Shown: in pieces, positions 11,505-22,780 of the stretch
Numbering within the stretch: position 1 is the stretch's first letter
Layout: the number at the start of each line of letters is the position of its first letter
DNA from: Desmodesmus armatus
Taxonomy: Eukaryota > Chlorophyta > Chlorophyceae > Sphaeropleales > Scenedesmaceae
Assembly (NCBI GenBank): GCA_007449985.2
Contig: VIIQ02000678.1
Coordinates: 348,566 to 412,565, forward strand
DNA length: 64,000 nt
Reading direction: 5' to 3'
Notes under the pieces: model-generated
Told to the model about the DNA's origin: nothing
Databases searched by the model: none
What the model saw: only the letters and a program-made list of their open reading frames with translations
Program-made: the position numbers and the translations under genes

Positions 11505-12017
11505 TTAGAAGGCCCAGACCCCCGAGGGGGTCCAGGCCTCCACAAACTCTGCCACAGCAGCATACACAGGGTTGCTGCCTTCAGTGGTGGCATTATCAGC
11601 CGCAGTTGCCTGCTGCTGCGTTGGGCTAGTGGCACGAGTCATAACTTGCTGCTCGGGAGCAGGCATGGCAATGGCAGACTGCTGCTGTGAAGCTGCTTGT
11701 GCCTGTTGCCAGCGCTGCTCCCGCTGCAGCTGCCACTCAGCCCAAGCCTCCCCCTCCTGCTCGAACTCCTGCACGGCCTGCTGAGCGCGCACGAATGAAT
11801 CATCCAATGCACGCAGCTGGGGCCTATGTGCCTGAACTATGTCGACCAGCCCCACCAGCAGGCGGGGCTTGGCCTGGCGAGGAATGCTGGAGCTCAGCAC
11901 CTGGTCCCGCGTCTGGATATAGGCATCCTCGATGGTTTTGAGAACAGGAGGAGCCACATCCCGCAAGGAGCCAAGGAAGGAGGGGCCGGAAGACTTGGAA
12001 AGGCGAGACATAGCCAT
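11505..12017 (-). CDS. intronless conserved protein, copy A (170 aa)
   Basis: A single exon with ATG at 12017 and stop at 11505. The N-terminal half (MAMSRLSKSSG; DVAPPVLKTIEDAY; KPRLLVGLVDIVQAH) is helical and nearly invariant between copies. The middle (residues about 85-120) is Gln/Glu-rich and coiled-coil-like (EWQLQREQRWQQAQ). A low-complexity part and a conserved tail AEFVEAWTPSGVWAF follow. Compared with copy B (168 aa), length changes are 3, 6 and 3 nt, all in frame, which argues that both are protein-coding. A TATA box and two TGAGTCA sites lie upstream, and the tRNA-like module lies downstream. There is no signal peptide or membrane segment. I do not recognise the family. Confidence 0.7.
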   Translation of the reverse strand: MAMSRLSKSSGPSFLGSLRDVAPPVLKTIEDAYIQTRDQVLSSSIPRQAKPRLLVGLVDIVQAHRPQLRALDDSFVRAQQAVQEFEQEGEAWAEWQLQREQRWQQAQAASQQQSAIAMPAPEQQVMTRATSPTQQQATAADNATTEGSNPVYAAVAEFVEAWTPSGVWAF

Positions 12018-12091
12018 TGTAAGCTTGTGTGTTGTTGTGGGGGTGCTTGTTGTTGGTTTGAGATTTGGTGGAAATGGGTCGACAGTGGGGG

Positions 12092-12138
12092 CTATTTATG
12101 TTGGCCTGGCTGAGTTTGAGCTTGAGTCACCTGAGTCA
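12092..12138 (-). promoter_or_regulatory. TATA box and twin TGAGTCA sites, copy A
   Basis: On the minus strand, CATAAATAGC lies about 75 nt before the ATG at 12017. About 24 nt further up are two TGACTCA/TGAGTCA motifs (12123-12129 and 12132-12138), spaced 9 nt apart. TGASTCA is the classic core bound by GCN4/AP-1-type bZIP factors. Binding here is inferred. The same layout is kept in copy B. Confidence 0.6.
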
Positions 12139-12203
12139 CCTGAGCTTGCTTGAGGTGGCAGCCTGAACGGGGCTTATAGTCACAACAAAATAATATTTTA
12201 AGG

Positions 12204-12340
12204 TCATATGATTGTGTCTTTCTTGGCCCCCAGCCGTCTGGGGCCGCGACCTGCCGATCCAATGTTTGGAAGTTCAGGCAAACTCACAAGGCTTTGCATC
12301 AAGGCCCTCACCAGTGGCTTTCGCACGGGTTGATGACACA
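12204..12340 (-). pseudogene. C-terminal gene remnant upstream of the 170-aa gene, copy A
   Basis: The minus-strand frame contains KPLVRALMQSLVSLPE and PNIGSAGRGPRR and ends at KKDTII-stop. Copy B carries the same segment at 26967-27115 but differs by one base near 12329 (CGCACGGG versus CGCACGG). One copy is therefore frameshifted. Only the end of the protein remains. Confidence 0.45.
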
Positions 12341-12344
12341 AACC

Positions 12345-14150
12345 GTACCAAGGTCTTATTGGGCACCACCTGTGGCGCTGGAGGCTCATCATTGGCAACA
12401 GAAAGCCACACAGACAACAGCACAGCAGTACCCATGTGTCGTCCTCCAATATAAAGCTGTCTGGCTTCAGCAGGCTATTGAGTGAATTAATATCGGTCTC
12501 TGAGCGTAGAATATGGTGTTGGTGGGGTAGAGGGGCGTCCCAGCAAGGAGCAGGCCGGTGGCAGCAGCAGGCAGGCAGGTGGCAGCTGTACATGTCGCCA
12601 GGAGGTCAGGAAGCTCGGCCCCTAGGCAGCTGCAAGGACGGAATGTTGCAAAGTTGAGCTACGTTTGGGCCCTCGGGTCCATGCACAGCAACAAGTGACC
12701 AAGAGCGCAGCAGTGTCCGGGCGTCCTGACCCCTGCAGTGCCAAGCTGCTGTCAGGCTTCAGCATGCGCTATGTCCTTGAAGTTGGTTGTATGCGGCCCA
12801 AACAATGCAGCTGGAGGGTTGAGAGGCTTGTAAGCAAGGAGCCATAGTCTGGCTGCCAGTCAACATCAGCAGCAGGGGTTTCAGATTGCATGGGGCTCTT
12901 GCAAAGTGTGTTTGTATCTGTTGCCAGGAGGTGTGGGGCTTTTGACATTATCCTGAGAGACCACTTGCTTTGCCTTCAGACCCTGACCTGCTTGAGCACC
13001 AGCTTGCGACACACCTCGCGCATGTGGAGTAAAGTAACCACAGCAGCTGCACGTGGCACGTGACGTTGTACGCAGTGGCAGGGCTGCATGTGTGAGCGCC
13101 AAGGCAAACGATGTTTGGCTGTTACCTATGTCATGGCTACAAGCAAGGCGTTTCAAGCCTGCCGCCCGACACTGAGTGTGTCACCAACCGCAACCACTCT
13201 ACTAGCTGCTTGCTGGATACCACAGTTGCAGCATGCTCAAAAGGACTTTGCCGGGGTGTTGCAGGCCTGTTCTGCAAAACTCCTGCATTATGTGCTGGCC
13301 CCTGCTGCTGCTGCTGCACCCCATCATGTGCAGCGCCCCCCCCCCCCGATCGCCTCCCTGCTCGCATCAGGGACGTGCAGCGGAGCATATCACCAGGCAC
13401 ACATGCAGTCAAAACAGACAGACAGTGCACAGACACAGCCCTGCGCGGCCCCGCGCAGTCAGTGGCACTGACCAGACCGTCCAAACAGGTAGCAGCACTC
13501 GTGGGTGCGCACCGTGCTGAGCTGTCATGCATCTTGCTGCAAGTCATTTGCCTATGGCTGCGGCATGTCGCTTCGCAAGTGTGTTGACGGCAGGTACTGT
13601 GTGCATGTCTCACTGTCCTACCTGCTGTGCGCGCACACATGCCGATCTGCCCCTTCATGGTGCCCTCAGATGTGGTGATAGTAGGTTGGTGACCATACTG
13701 CATTGCGGACAAACTCGTGTAAATGCCCCTTTTGGCACAGCAGCATATGGACAACCTGTAACTGTGTGCAGCCCTGCACAAAGGCTGACACGGCTGTTGG
13801 GACGACCACCACACCTTGCAAGCAGAAGTTGAAACTGTCCTGACAGTGTGTAGGCCACCAGCAACGATGTGGTGGTGCACGGATCATCCGTGGGCCACGG
13901 CCCCCATGCCTCCAGCTTGCGCCATTCATGCAATTGCAAGAGCATGGACACAACACTGAGTGCACGTTGGATCCTCTTGCGCATACTCCTGCATGCAAAA
14001 AAGGCCACAGTGCGCCGCACAGCGGGGATCTTCACCAGCTTCACGCTGACCGTGCGGCTACACCGTGCACAGGTGCAAACTTTGCAACTGGCAGTTGTAT
14101 GCTTGCCGTGCTGGTGGAGCCAGGCGACGTGCCCACGTGGCAAGGGGCTG
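12345..14150. other. no gene recognised
   Basis: Open frames on both strands are Cys/His/Thr-rich shadows without coherent splice sites. I cannot support a gene here. Confidence 0.3.
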
Positions 14151-14154
14151 CCAC

Positions 14155-14412
14155 ATGGTTGGCCTCGTGATCAACGTTGCCGCCTTGCGGTTCTCAGGAG
14201 AGGCACAGACACCTGCAAGTGACACCCCGCCAGGGCACATGTGTACGATAGTTGCAGGCAGCGTTGGGTTGACGCTTGCTTCCAAGTGGCTTGGAGAAGG
14301 TCCTGCCGACTGGGAGCTACAATGCCACATACTTGCTGGCAGTGTGCAGCCACACGAAGGGGCATTGCAGCTTGCCGGGCTGTCAGGACGCAGCAGGCTG
14401 CTGCTGAAATGA
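14155..14412 (+). CDS. possible 85-aa ORF
   Basis: ATG at 14155 opens MVGLVINVAALRF, followed by a Gly/Ala-rich hydrophobic middle (IVAGSVGLTLASKWLGEG), and ends at LLLK-TGA. Composition is more protein-like than in neighbouring frames, but there is no homologue in the window, no promoter signal and no splice evidence. Confidence 0.2.
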   Translation: MVGLVINVAALRFSGEAQTPASDTPPGHMCTIVAGSVGLTLASKWLGEGPADWELQCHILAGSVQPHEGALQLAGLSGRSRLLLK

Positions 14413-14777
14413 TGCTCTCGACAATAAGCGCACAGCAGCGGCAGCCTTTGGCTGCAGGTCCTGCAGGTGGGACAGCAGGTGCTGCATGAAACTGTCCATG
14501 GGCGGACATGCTGGGTGTTGCGCAGTCAGCCAATCGGATCTGTGGGCCTTGCACGTGCTCAACATTGGCCCCGGACCCGCTCCACCGACCAAGCTGTGAA
14601 CGTTAAAATTCAAAAACAGGCGGGCTCGCTGCATCAAGGGCAGCAGAATCACAGCCAGTCATGCTGATAGAACTATAAAATCACTGATCTGTGTTTCGTG
14701 TTGCCCTCTTCGTGCACGCTTCCTTCAATTTCAAGACTGCAAGCAACAGCAACAGCAGCGCTTTCTGAACAACAGAC

Positions 14778-17167
14778 ATGGCAGCTGGCTCTGCAAAGGA
14801 CTACGCCCTTCGTATGGTGTATGATGTGGCTCTCAGGAACCGGAGTGATCAGGTCAGATCGCCCTGCAAGCAGCTGTGGCTTTTGGCTCTGCTGCTGCCT
14901 GTGACTCATCACCTTGGGCTTGATTCCAAGTGCGTTGTGCAGCAGTCAATATGCAGCTGGGCAGAGCCTTTGCAAATGATTGGCTGAGAAAGACAGGCTT
15001 TGCTGCCATGTAGGTCTGTGCTGACGACAAGCTGCACCAGTGCTGCTGTGACGCTTTGCTGCTGGGTCTGCAACAAAAGGCCAGCTTCCTGAAGACAGAC
15101 AGGCACAGCACGAGCCTAGCGTTGCTTGCAGAGATCCTGACACACCCACAGGTACGCAAGCAGTTGAGCAGGGCTGTGCTGCATGACATAGCTATATGTG
15201 GATGATGGTGCTGGCTTCCGGCCGCAGCTGACCACGCTGTCCTGAGGGCTGTGGCCAAGACAGCTGGCCAATTGGCCCTGTTGCAACAGGGCAAAGCCTT
15301 CAAGGCGACTGAAAGTCAGTACTACCTGAGGATGAAGCAGCATGACCAAGCCTGCAAACGCACATACTGCGTGCCAGCAGCATGCCCCCGCATCTGCCAG
15401 GCAAGGCACTGCTAGCAGCGCTGTGACCTTCAGGCTGCCTATGTTATGTGATGTGCACCGCTGCGGCAATGCTTGAATCTTTGCAGACACCGCCGGAGGT
15501 TGCGCACATGATGTACCAGGCGATAGCGCACGCTTTGGACAGGCACATAGATAGCCAGAGGGCAGTAGCGTGGAAGCTGTATGAGGTGCGTTGGTGAGGG
15601 GATGTCCGGACCTCCCAGGATCCTGGTGCAGATCAATCTTGAACGGTTCCACTTCACCTGGATGCTGTGTCACGGACACGGTGCCAATGCACATGCCATC
15701 ATGCCATAGGCAGTTGTGCAGACAGCAGTCTGAATCATGGTTGCTTTACTCAGCACAGCTGATGAACTGCTGCTGTACTAGACAATCGCTGACCTCTAGT
15801 TGTTCAACAGATGGTGAGTCATCAATCACTGTTGCTATATACCTCCACATGGCTTCTCTCTGCCTGCAGAAACGCATGGAATGGATGCTGAAGCTGCTGA
15901 ACAAGCTGGCGCAGCTCAACATTGCCTGGGCGGAACATAATGAGTGGCGCAAGCAGGCAAGGGTGCTGCCAATCCAGAATCAAGGGCTCATCGGATGTTG
16001 CTGGACTGATGGCGTGCTCACAACAGCTTCAGCATGCCATGCATGCCACAGTCACAGTGTGCAACTGATCCAACACGTCCTATCATAAGGCTTGCGCAAG
16101 AGCGGTGCTGTACTGCTGAACAGGTGGGCTTGGGCCCCATCACGGGAGACGGACTGCCCCCTGACAAGTGTAATGCAGGACAGGCAGAGGGGCTGGGCAG
16201 TGACCACATGCAGCAGCTTTCAGCGGCCCACTGGCAGTCTCTCAAAGATGACCTGCATGACCTACAGCACAAGACAGCAAGCTTGAAGGAATCCTGGGAC
16301 AACCTCAACCGTGACTCCATGATGGTCAGTACAGTGCAATGCGACTCGGCCTAGTAGGCTGGTCTCTGAAGTTTGACTGAAGCACGCCCTGGGCACGGCA
16401 CATGACACAAGTGTGCAAGGCCCTTATGTCTATGTGCCACACGGCGGTGACACCGCCTTGTTTACCGGGTAGACACTGTCACGGCGAAGACTGGGTCAGG
16501 GTGGCACCCTGCTCCAGCACACACCCTGCTGATTCTCTGCTGTGCCTGCTGTGCAGGATGGCCTGTTCACAGTGACTGTGCCATACCACTTCAGCGTGCC
16601 CCCTGCAGTGAGCCGTGACGCAGCACATGTGCAGGACCTGGGCGACAGGCCCCCTGAGGCCCCCCAGCAGGTAAGGACGTAGAGCTTCAAGTTCCTGCAT
16701 ACACTGTCGGACGCTGCAGTGGCTGCACACGTTCCCCAAGCAGCGTGTGGCTGCGGCAGACTCCCTCATCACTGAAGTTTGATAGGCCTTCATGGCCACT
16801 TGCCAAGTTGCATCGGATGCGACTTCTGTGACAGCAGCACTGATGAGCTGCCAGTGGGTGCAAGTGACATATCTTGCACGTCGCATTGCTGGGAACACAG
16901 CGACACAGTTGCACGTTGAGTATGCTCGGCAGCTGGGAGGTGCACAGTTTTCTGAGGCAACCGATGATCGGCACGCTGCCTGGCTTCCTGTCATGTCAAT
17001 TGCAGGCGCCGCCCAACCCAACTCTGTGGGACAGGGTGGTTGGCCGCATCAACCAGGCCTGGGCTGGCCTGGCACAGCACCTGGGTGGCGTGGAGGCTGG
17101 TGCCACACAGCAGCAGGCACACGAGCAGGATGAGGACTTGCCCCAGCATGTTGCCGGGATGTGGTAG
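14778..17167 (+). CDS. unidentified eight-exon gene (about 348 aa)
   Basis: Exons: 14778-14852 (MAAGSAKDYALRMVYDVAL), 15014-15151, about 15228-15400, 15487-15585, 15870-15956, 16124-16324, 16557-16670 and 17006-17167 (TAG). Most are phase 0 with good consensus. Two introns (from 15401 and 15957) begin CAG-GCAAGG and would be GC-AG introns. The join into exon 3 is uncertain because its best acceptor (15228) is out of phase with exon 2. The protein is mostly helical: LLAEILTHPQ; KTAGQLALLQQGKAFKATES; MMYQAIAHALDRHI; MLKLLNKLAQLNIAWAEH; a coiled SLKDDLHDLQHKTASLKESW. It ends in a beta-like FTVTVPYHFSVPP and an acidic/Gln tail. A TGTAA polyadenylation signal sits at 17397. No domain is recognised. 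Confidence 0.75.
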
Positions 17168-17169
17168 TT

Positions 17170-18160
17170 TGTAGCTGCCGCTGCACTGCAGGCGGCCTGA
17201 GTCCCTGAAGGCAGGCCCGGTGTTCTGCTTGCGATACGGTGCATGTGTTGCATTGTGTACATTTCGCCTGGCTTCAATGGCTTTTCACTGAACTGAGGCT
17301 CAGTTCAGCCAGTGGCTGTGGTTGATATTCAGGGCTTACACACCACCCAGCAGGGTCTTGTCATGTACCATCACCGCCATTGGCACAAGGCTTGGGTGTA
17401 AAGTGTAGACAGGGTGGTTGTGTGATTCTGTGACTTGTTATTTCAGGTGGCAAACAGTCTTGTGTAATGGGCGATATCTTCCTCTTTGCATGCTCTGGTT
17501 GCGTCCATGTCTGGTGATTGTATGTCGTCATGTGTCCTCTGGACTTGGTGCTACCTCTGTGAGACTGCGCATTCCGGTCTGCTGCGGCTGCTTACAGAGC
17601 CATTGGCACCCCTGCTGCTGCGCAAAGACTGCTGCAATGCGTAAGGTAACAATTGTGTGCGCTGTATTCTTGCCACTTTCTACACAGTCTCGGACGCCAG
17701 GTTGTGGAAACATCATGATGAGTATGAACCTGGTAATAATGGAGAATTTGTTGGGAAGGGATTCTAGTTTGCACTGCGCCCCAATGCAGGACATCCCCAA
17801 AGTTGCCTGAATGCAGGACAGTTGGCAGCACGGCTGTGCATTGAGCCCAGACGGAGCCCACACAAAAGGTTTTTTCACGGCTTTTGTGGCCTGGCCTACA
17901 CAGCACTGAAGCCAGTAACACACTGCATTGTGGGGTCTCGACGTAGCAGACGCCACATGTGCTGGTCCAGTACAACAACACACGTACAATAACACAATGG
18001 CGCAAGCTTTTGCTGCAACAAGTGCAGTATGGCCCAAGGACAGGGGAAAGGGGTTTGCCACTAGATGCTGCTTTACCACAGCCGTCAGCAGGGTATGTCT
18101 CTCCCACATCGCGACGTGGCGATCGTGTGACAACAATTACCCTGATAAGTGATAACAACA
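17170..18160. other. 3' flank and intergenic
   Basis: It contains the TGTAA signal at 17397-17401 for the gene upstream. Nothing else is supported. Confidence 0.35.
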
Positions 18161-19663
18161 GCATGTGACCTGCTGCTGCCACTACGGCTGCTGCTGCTCC
18201 TTGTCATCAATTGTAACGCTACCCAGGTCTGCCCGCCCCATCAATTTCCCCTACTGCAGCCAGTCCTGCAGCAGCTTGCAAGGACTGCACACGGCCCTGG
18301 TGTTGCTGCTGCTGGACGGTAGCACCCATGTTGTTGCAGTGCTGTCCAGCTGCATTGTTGGGCAAGAAGCCATGGACTGCATCACACGCCGCCCACGCGT
18401 CTGCAGCTGTGTAAGGCCACCACTGCTGCCATTGCTGCCAGCCTTGACGGCTGCTGCCAGTCCTGCTGCTGCTGCCGCCTCTGGCACCTTAGCGCAAACG
18501 TCCTCAACACCAGGATCCTGCAGCAGGACAGAATTTGCACATGAACAAGAAGGGAACTGGATGGTTTGTTTCATTGCATCTTGATAATGAACCAGTGCAT
18601 ACACATGCCTTGCGCTTGCAGGCTCGCTCCCTTGTCTTCCACACTCCCATGCACTGCAGCTGTCCCTCCCTCCCTCTCCCCTCCCCCCCATTTCATCCTG
18701 CACACTCCCGCTGTGTCATCCTGCACACTCCACCTTATCCTACAAATCAAGGCATACGTGTTCAACTGGCAGCAATCGCTGTGTCACCCTGCAACGCAGG
18801 TGCCCCCCCCCCCCCTGCCCTGCTGCTCGCGCCCCTCCCGGCCACCAAGTAGAACCGTACTGCCAAGTTGCCTCGCCGCTAAGTTGAGCCCCAAACCCCG
18901 GTTAGCATGTCTCACTGGCGAGGTTTTGCCTTGGGCGCCCAGCAGTTGCGTTCACCTGATCAGGCGAGCATGATTGCGCCGTGTGCGCTGTGCCAGCCGT
19001 GGGAGTCCGCCCCCCTGGTAACACCAAAATAACCCGACCCACTGCAGCCCCTGACATTTCCCCAAACCCACCTACAGGACTTGTAGACACCTTCGCCCGA
19101 GGCAGCTGCTGTCACACTGATGGTGCCCCCACTGCTTGGCCCAGGCGCCTGTATGTCCAGCCAGCAGGCCCCTGTGTGCTGTGCTGATGCATCATGATAG
19201 TCCTGATTGGCAAGCAGTGCTAGCATCAGTAGAGCTTGCGCAGGTAGACATATGAGCCGACAGCTGAGGCGCAAGGGCGGCCACCCTGCATCCGAGGGCC
19301 TGAGGGACAGGAACAAGTGCCAATGAGGACAAGGCAAAAACGCATGCTGTGAGGGTCAACCGTGGAGTATGGGAAGGCCACACTGAGCAGCCCAAACATG
19401 CCATGATATGTGAACACATCCAGAACACATCTTAACATGACATGTTTGCCCCTCAAGCTTGCTTGTCTAGGACTGCATTATGGCAGATACTCAGTAGACA
19501 ACACAAACATCAGGGCTGACAGACCAGGCGACTTGCATGACTCGTGCATCAAACATCGCCTGCTGCCCCCACCAATGCTGCAATCCGCCTCCACCTCGCA
19601 TGTTACCCGTCAGGGTCAGCCACCCAATAGCCCTGCACGATTGCCTTCCAGCACCGCCAACAG

Positions 19664-19695
<32 letters not shown>

Positions 19696-20200
19696 GCAAA
19701 GGTGGCAGTGCAAAGTATGGGACAGCATCGGTGTGTATGCAGTTCCGCTGCTCACTGCTTGCTTGGTACATGTTTGGTGATTCACTGCAAGTTGCATTAT
19801 AACCTCTGCCACACATCTGCCCTTTCATCATCCGATGATGCCAGTGGCACCTGAAGCACCACCCACATCATGTGAGCCTTCACTTTCACCACACACTGTG
19901 ATGCTCATGACGCAGGCCAAGCACAGCCCCCCTCCCCCTCAATCAACAACCCCCACCCACAGAGACACAGCTGCAAAGGGCGCTGCCCGTCTCCCCCCCC
20001 CCCTACACACACGCGCTTCGCCCTCCTTACCTCCATTACATGCCGTCAAAAAGTCAGCTGATGACCACGCCTTTGTTGTGCCCCACAGTTCAGCGTGATG
20101 CAGGACAGGTCAGCACTGATGCTCGCAGCATTCAAGTGCCTCTATGGCATCCAGGGTGCACCTGGCAACCAGATTGGCATGGTGCAGGAAACATATCAGA
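18160..20200 (-). pseudogene. inverted paralogous block P1 of the 43-59 kb gene family
   Basis: Read on the minus strand, this block follows the same order as 43.3-46 kb and 53.7-56.2 kb. First comes a GTTGCCAG-GTGCACCCTGGA segment (about 20160). Next is an exon opening at a CCCTCAG acceptor and closing at AAGGTGTCTACAAG..-GTGGGT (about 19301-19086). Last is an exon starting GATCCTGGTGTTGAGGACG (about 18528) that reads DPGVEDVCAKVPEAAAA. The last exon has an open frame to a stop near 18251. The earlier parts carry frameshifts (for example CTTGAATGCTGC where the 53.8 kb copy keeps the frame). It is most likely a decayed copy. Confidence 0.6.
19664..19693. repeat. C homopolymer, 30 nt
   Basis: An uninterrupted run of 30 C in the P1 block. 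It explains the long Pro and Gly frames around it. Confidence 0.95.
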
Positions 20201-20457
20201 GGGGTAGGCGCAAAAGCAGATGCTATGACAGGGAAAGAATGTGAGGTGTTCCGGGCTGCATGTTGGTGCGTGAAGTTTCTGTGGCGGTTGCAGGCGAGGG
20301 AGGTGCGCCAGGCTGCTGGAGGGTCTGACCAGTGTAGCTAACAATGGTGCTTGGTGATAGCAAATGCTTCGATAGTCTGACTGTCTGGCAGACAAAGCAG
20401 CTGGATGCCCCAGCTGCAGCAGGCTCTCTGTCATGTTACTAGGGCTTTCTGTTGCAG

Positions 20458-20640
20458 CCCCCCCCCCCCCAAGCGCACACACGCGCGAGCGCGTGCGCGG
20501 GGTGCGCGCGGGAACCCCCTGTCCCCCCCTCCACCACACACCCCCACACCACCCCAGCCAGGATCCCCCCCCCCCCCCCCCACACCCACACACAACCCCA
20601 GCCAGGATCCCCCCCCCCCCACACACACAATCCCCTGCCC
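20458..20640. repeat. C-run minisatellite with alternating purine-pyrimidine tract
   Basis: C-runs of 13 and 17 nt are separated by the repeated phrase CCCCAGCCAGGATCC and CA-repeats. At 20473-20510 a GCGCACACACGCGCGAGCG-type tract alternates purine and pyrimidine, which favours left-handed DNA. Confidence 0.8.
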
Positions 20641-20659
20641 TCCTGCAGGATTCTGCCCC

Positions 20660-21490
20660 TCACTGAGCCCACCTGTCAGGTGTTGCCGCCAGTGTGTCAT
20701 TGATTTTACTGAATGGTGGGGGCCACCCTCCTGATCGCCGTAGGAGAGGCACCAACCCAGGAAAAATGCAATAAGAACACTGGCAACATGGCGAGACAAC
20801 GGGACACCTGCAAGGGGACAACACCGACATGGGTGATGAGACAGCGGCAACGTGTCACTGGGGAGGGCCGTCATGTAACATATAAACAATTCTCTGTACT
20901 CTGTGCTGCTCAGACACCCTGCAAAATTGACTCTGCTGGGGGGCGGGTGAATAGCCCTCGCGGGGCTGCTGTGAAAGGAGAGAGGGAGAGAAAATACCAG
21001 GTGTCATGCTTGTGCTCACAACAGAAGCTTGTCAGTAACACTGCAGCGTCAGCAACACGATAGCAAACCCTGAATAGCACAGCGATGCTGAACACAGCAC
21101 ATGTTGCACCAGATGACAGCAGGGCAGCAGCACAAATGATCTTTGTTGTTGTGCACTTGCTCTCATGAGAGCAAGCAAGGTGGCAATAATGAACAAGCAA
21201 GCACAGTCCCACATAAGGCACTGCTCACGCCTGGCATCCAGAGTTAACAACCTAGTTTCACCTGTGACTCACAGGCTGTGAGGTAAGCACACACTGCGCA
21301 GAACTGATCAACATTTGGACAAGCCGCGAGCATATCACTGCGGCAGTTGTAATGGCATAGCTGGCCAGCACGTGTCTGGGTGTGTGCTGATGCTCCAAGT
21401 TGACTGCCTTCACCACCCCTTGTCCATCACTGCTGCTGTCTGTGAGTACACTTTGACAGTTGGCACACTGTAACAGCCGCACTGAACACC
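20660..21490. other. no gene recognised
   Basis: No exon pair is supported on either strand. Confidence 0.3.
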
Positions 21491-21767
21491 GCAGCTGATG
21501 TGTGCATGCGCTACTGCCCAACTGCCCAAACAGCCACCCCCATCAATGGTGCTGCCTGCGGCCACAAGCATTCATGTGCACCACCAGCACTTGCGAGGGG
21601 GACTAGTGTGCTCAGCGGTAGGTGGGTTGAGTGGGTGGATGTGGTGGGTGGGTGGGGCGGGGTCAGGCCGGGGCAGAGGGGGGCAAAGTGGATGCCAGGG
21701 CCTGAAATGTGGGTACCTCTCAGCTCACCAGTGAACATGGCTGCTGAAGGCGGCATACAATGCCTAC

Positions 21768-22600
21768 CTTGGATGGGGGACGATAGGCATGCAATGATAC
21801 ATCCACTACCCACCCCAGGCAGTCAATAGTGTCGCCATACAGGTGCACCCGGACCCCATTCTCTTGTGTTTTTGATAGTGTGGTTGTTGCCACACCAGCG
21901 TCAAAGCGCCCTACCTGCATCAGCTGCAGAGCCTCCAGCATGCTGGTGGTTCATTGGTTTGGTCGGCTCCGGCAGCTGCTGTGTTCAGTAGGACTGACGT
22001 GGCAGGTTGCCAAGTGAGCAAGCACTTGCTGCCCTACGCCCTGGTGATGTCAGCACACGGCTAGTGCCCAAAGTGCTGCTGGGGGCACACTGCACAGGGG
22101 CTTTTCCAGCGAACGCAGCGGCGACCCTGCTGGCAACTGCTCCCGCGTCAACTGCTGCCCTGTGGAGGACTTGCTGCAACACTGCATCCAGGGAACGCTG
22201 AGTCTCTGATCACTTCACTGATGCAGCAGCATGCATAGAGTCTGTCATAAACGACTGATCCGGCCATTGAACACTAGTTACCACTGTAGCACTGCTGTCA
22301 CAGTTTGGTGGCGAATGGATCTCTTCCTGTGTGTCATAGGCGTCCAAAGCCTGGCGTTGTGGAGAGATTCAGCGCAATTGTAACCGATCAGGGTGGCAAG
22401 CTAGCACGCAAATACCCGTTGGGGATCAGAGCGGCGATCTTGCCAACCGCTGCAACCGTTTCGTCACTTGTGTCTTTGAAAGAGCCGGCTTCTTCATCAC
22501 TATCTTGCTTCTTCCAGCAATAACAATCAAGTTGACGTGCGAGGCAGAGCTTTCACCACGGTGTCCCCCGTCATGAATTCACCCACTCTGGACGTCTACC
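21768..22600 (-). CDS. unidentified minus-strand gene, disrupted or partial
   Basis: Three coding-like pieces in order. (1) About 22600-22412: MTGDTVVKALPRTST, then after a frame change CYCWKKQDSDEEAGSF and ETVAAVGKIAALIPNG. (2) About 22195-21985, after a CTCAG acceptor: SLDAVLQQVLHRAAVDAG and VASRVAAAFAGKAP. (3) 21941-21768: 58 codons from MLEALQLMQVGRFDAG to HAYRPPSK, with acceptor AACCACCAG and donor AAG-GTAGGC. Joins between pieces were not resolved. A TGA sits inside piece 1 unless a short intron or frameshift is allowed. The Asp/Glu-rich stretch and helical repeats give no family. It lies just left of the inverted-repeat element at 22781, which may have interrupted its 5' part. Confidence 0.4.
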
Positions 22601-22780
22601 AGGTACTGACAGGCTACAGCAGTAGCTACAGCAGCAGGAACACAATTGCAGAGGCCGCTTGGGTGTAGTGGCCGTCTCAGGGAGGCTCTTGTCATACAAG
22701 AGCGGATAAGGTATGCCAGTCACAGTCCACCAGTGAACTTGGCAGCAGGTGGAGTTACAGGGCTGTAGGTGTGCGAGCTT

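Larger units (their letters stand above)
11163..12344. repeat. duplicated cassette, copy A
   Basis: This is a direct duplicate of 25940-27113, 14.8 kb away. Similarity begins at AGCCTA..CCCCGTTCTGAG and ends at GATGACACAAAC. It contains, on the minus strand, a gene remnant, a TATA promoter, a 170-aa gene and a tRNA-like module. Similarity is very high from 11163 to about 12165, weaker in 12165-12230, then high again. No target-site duplication was recognised. Confidence 0.9.

Noticed and set aside
13137..13880. 247-codon minus frame
   Set aside because: His/Ser/Cys-rich random composition and overlapping frames of equal quality on the other strand.
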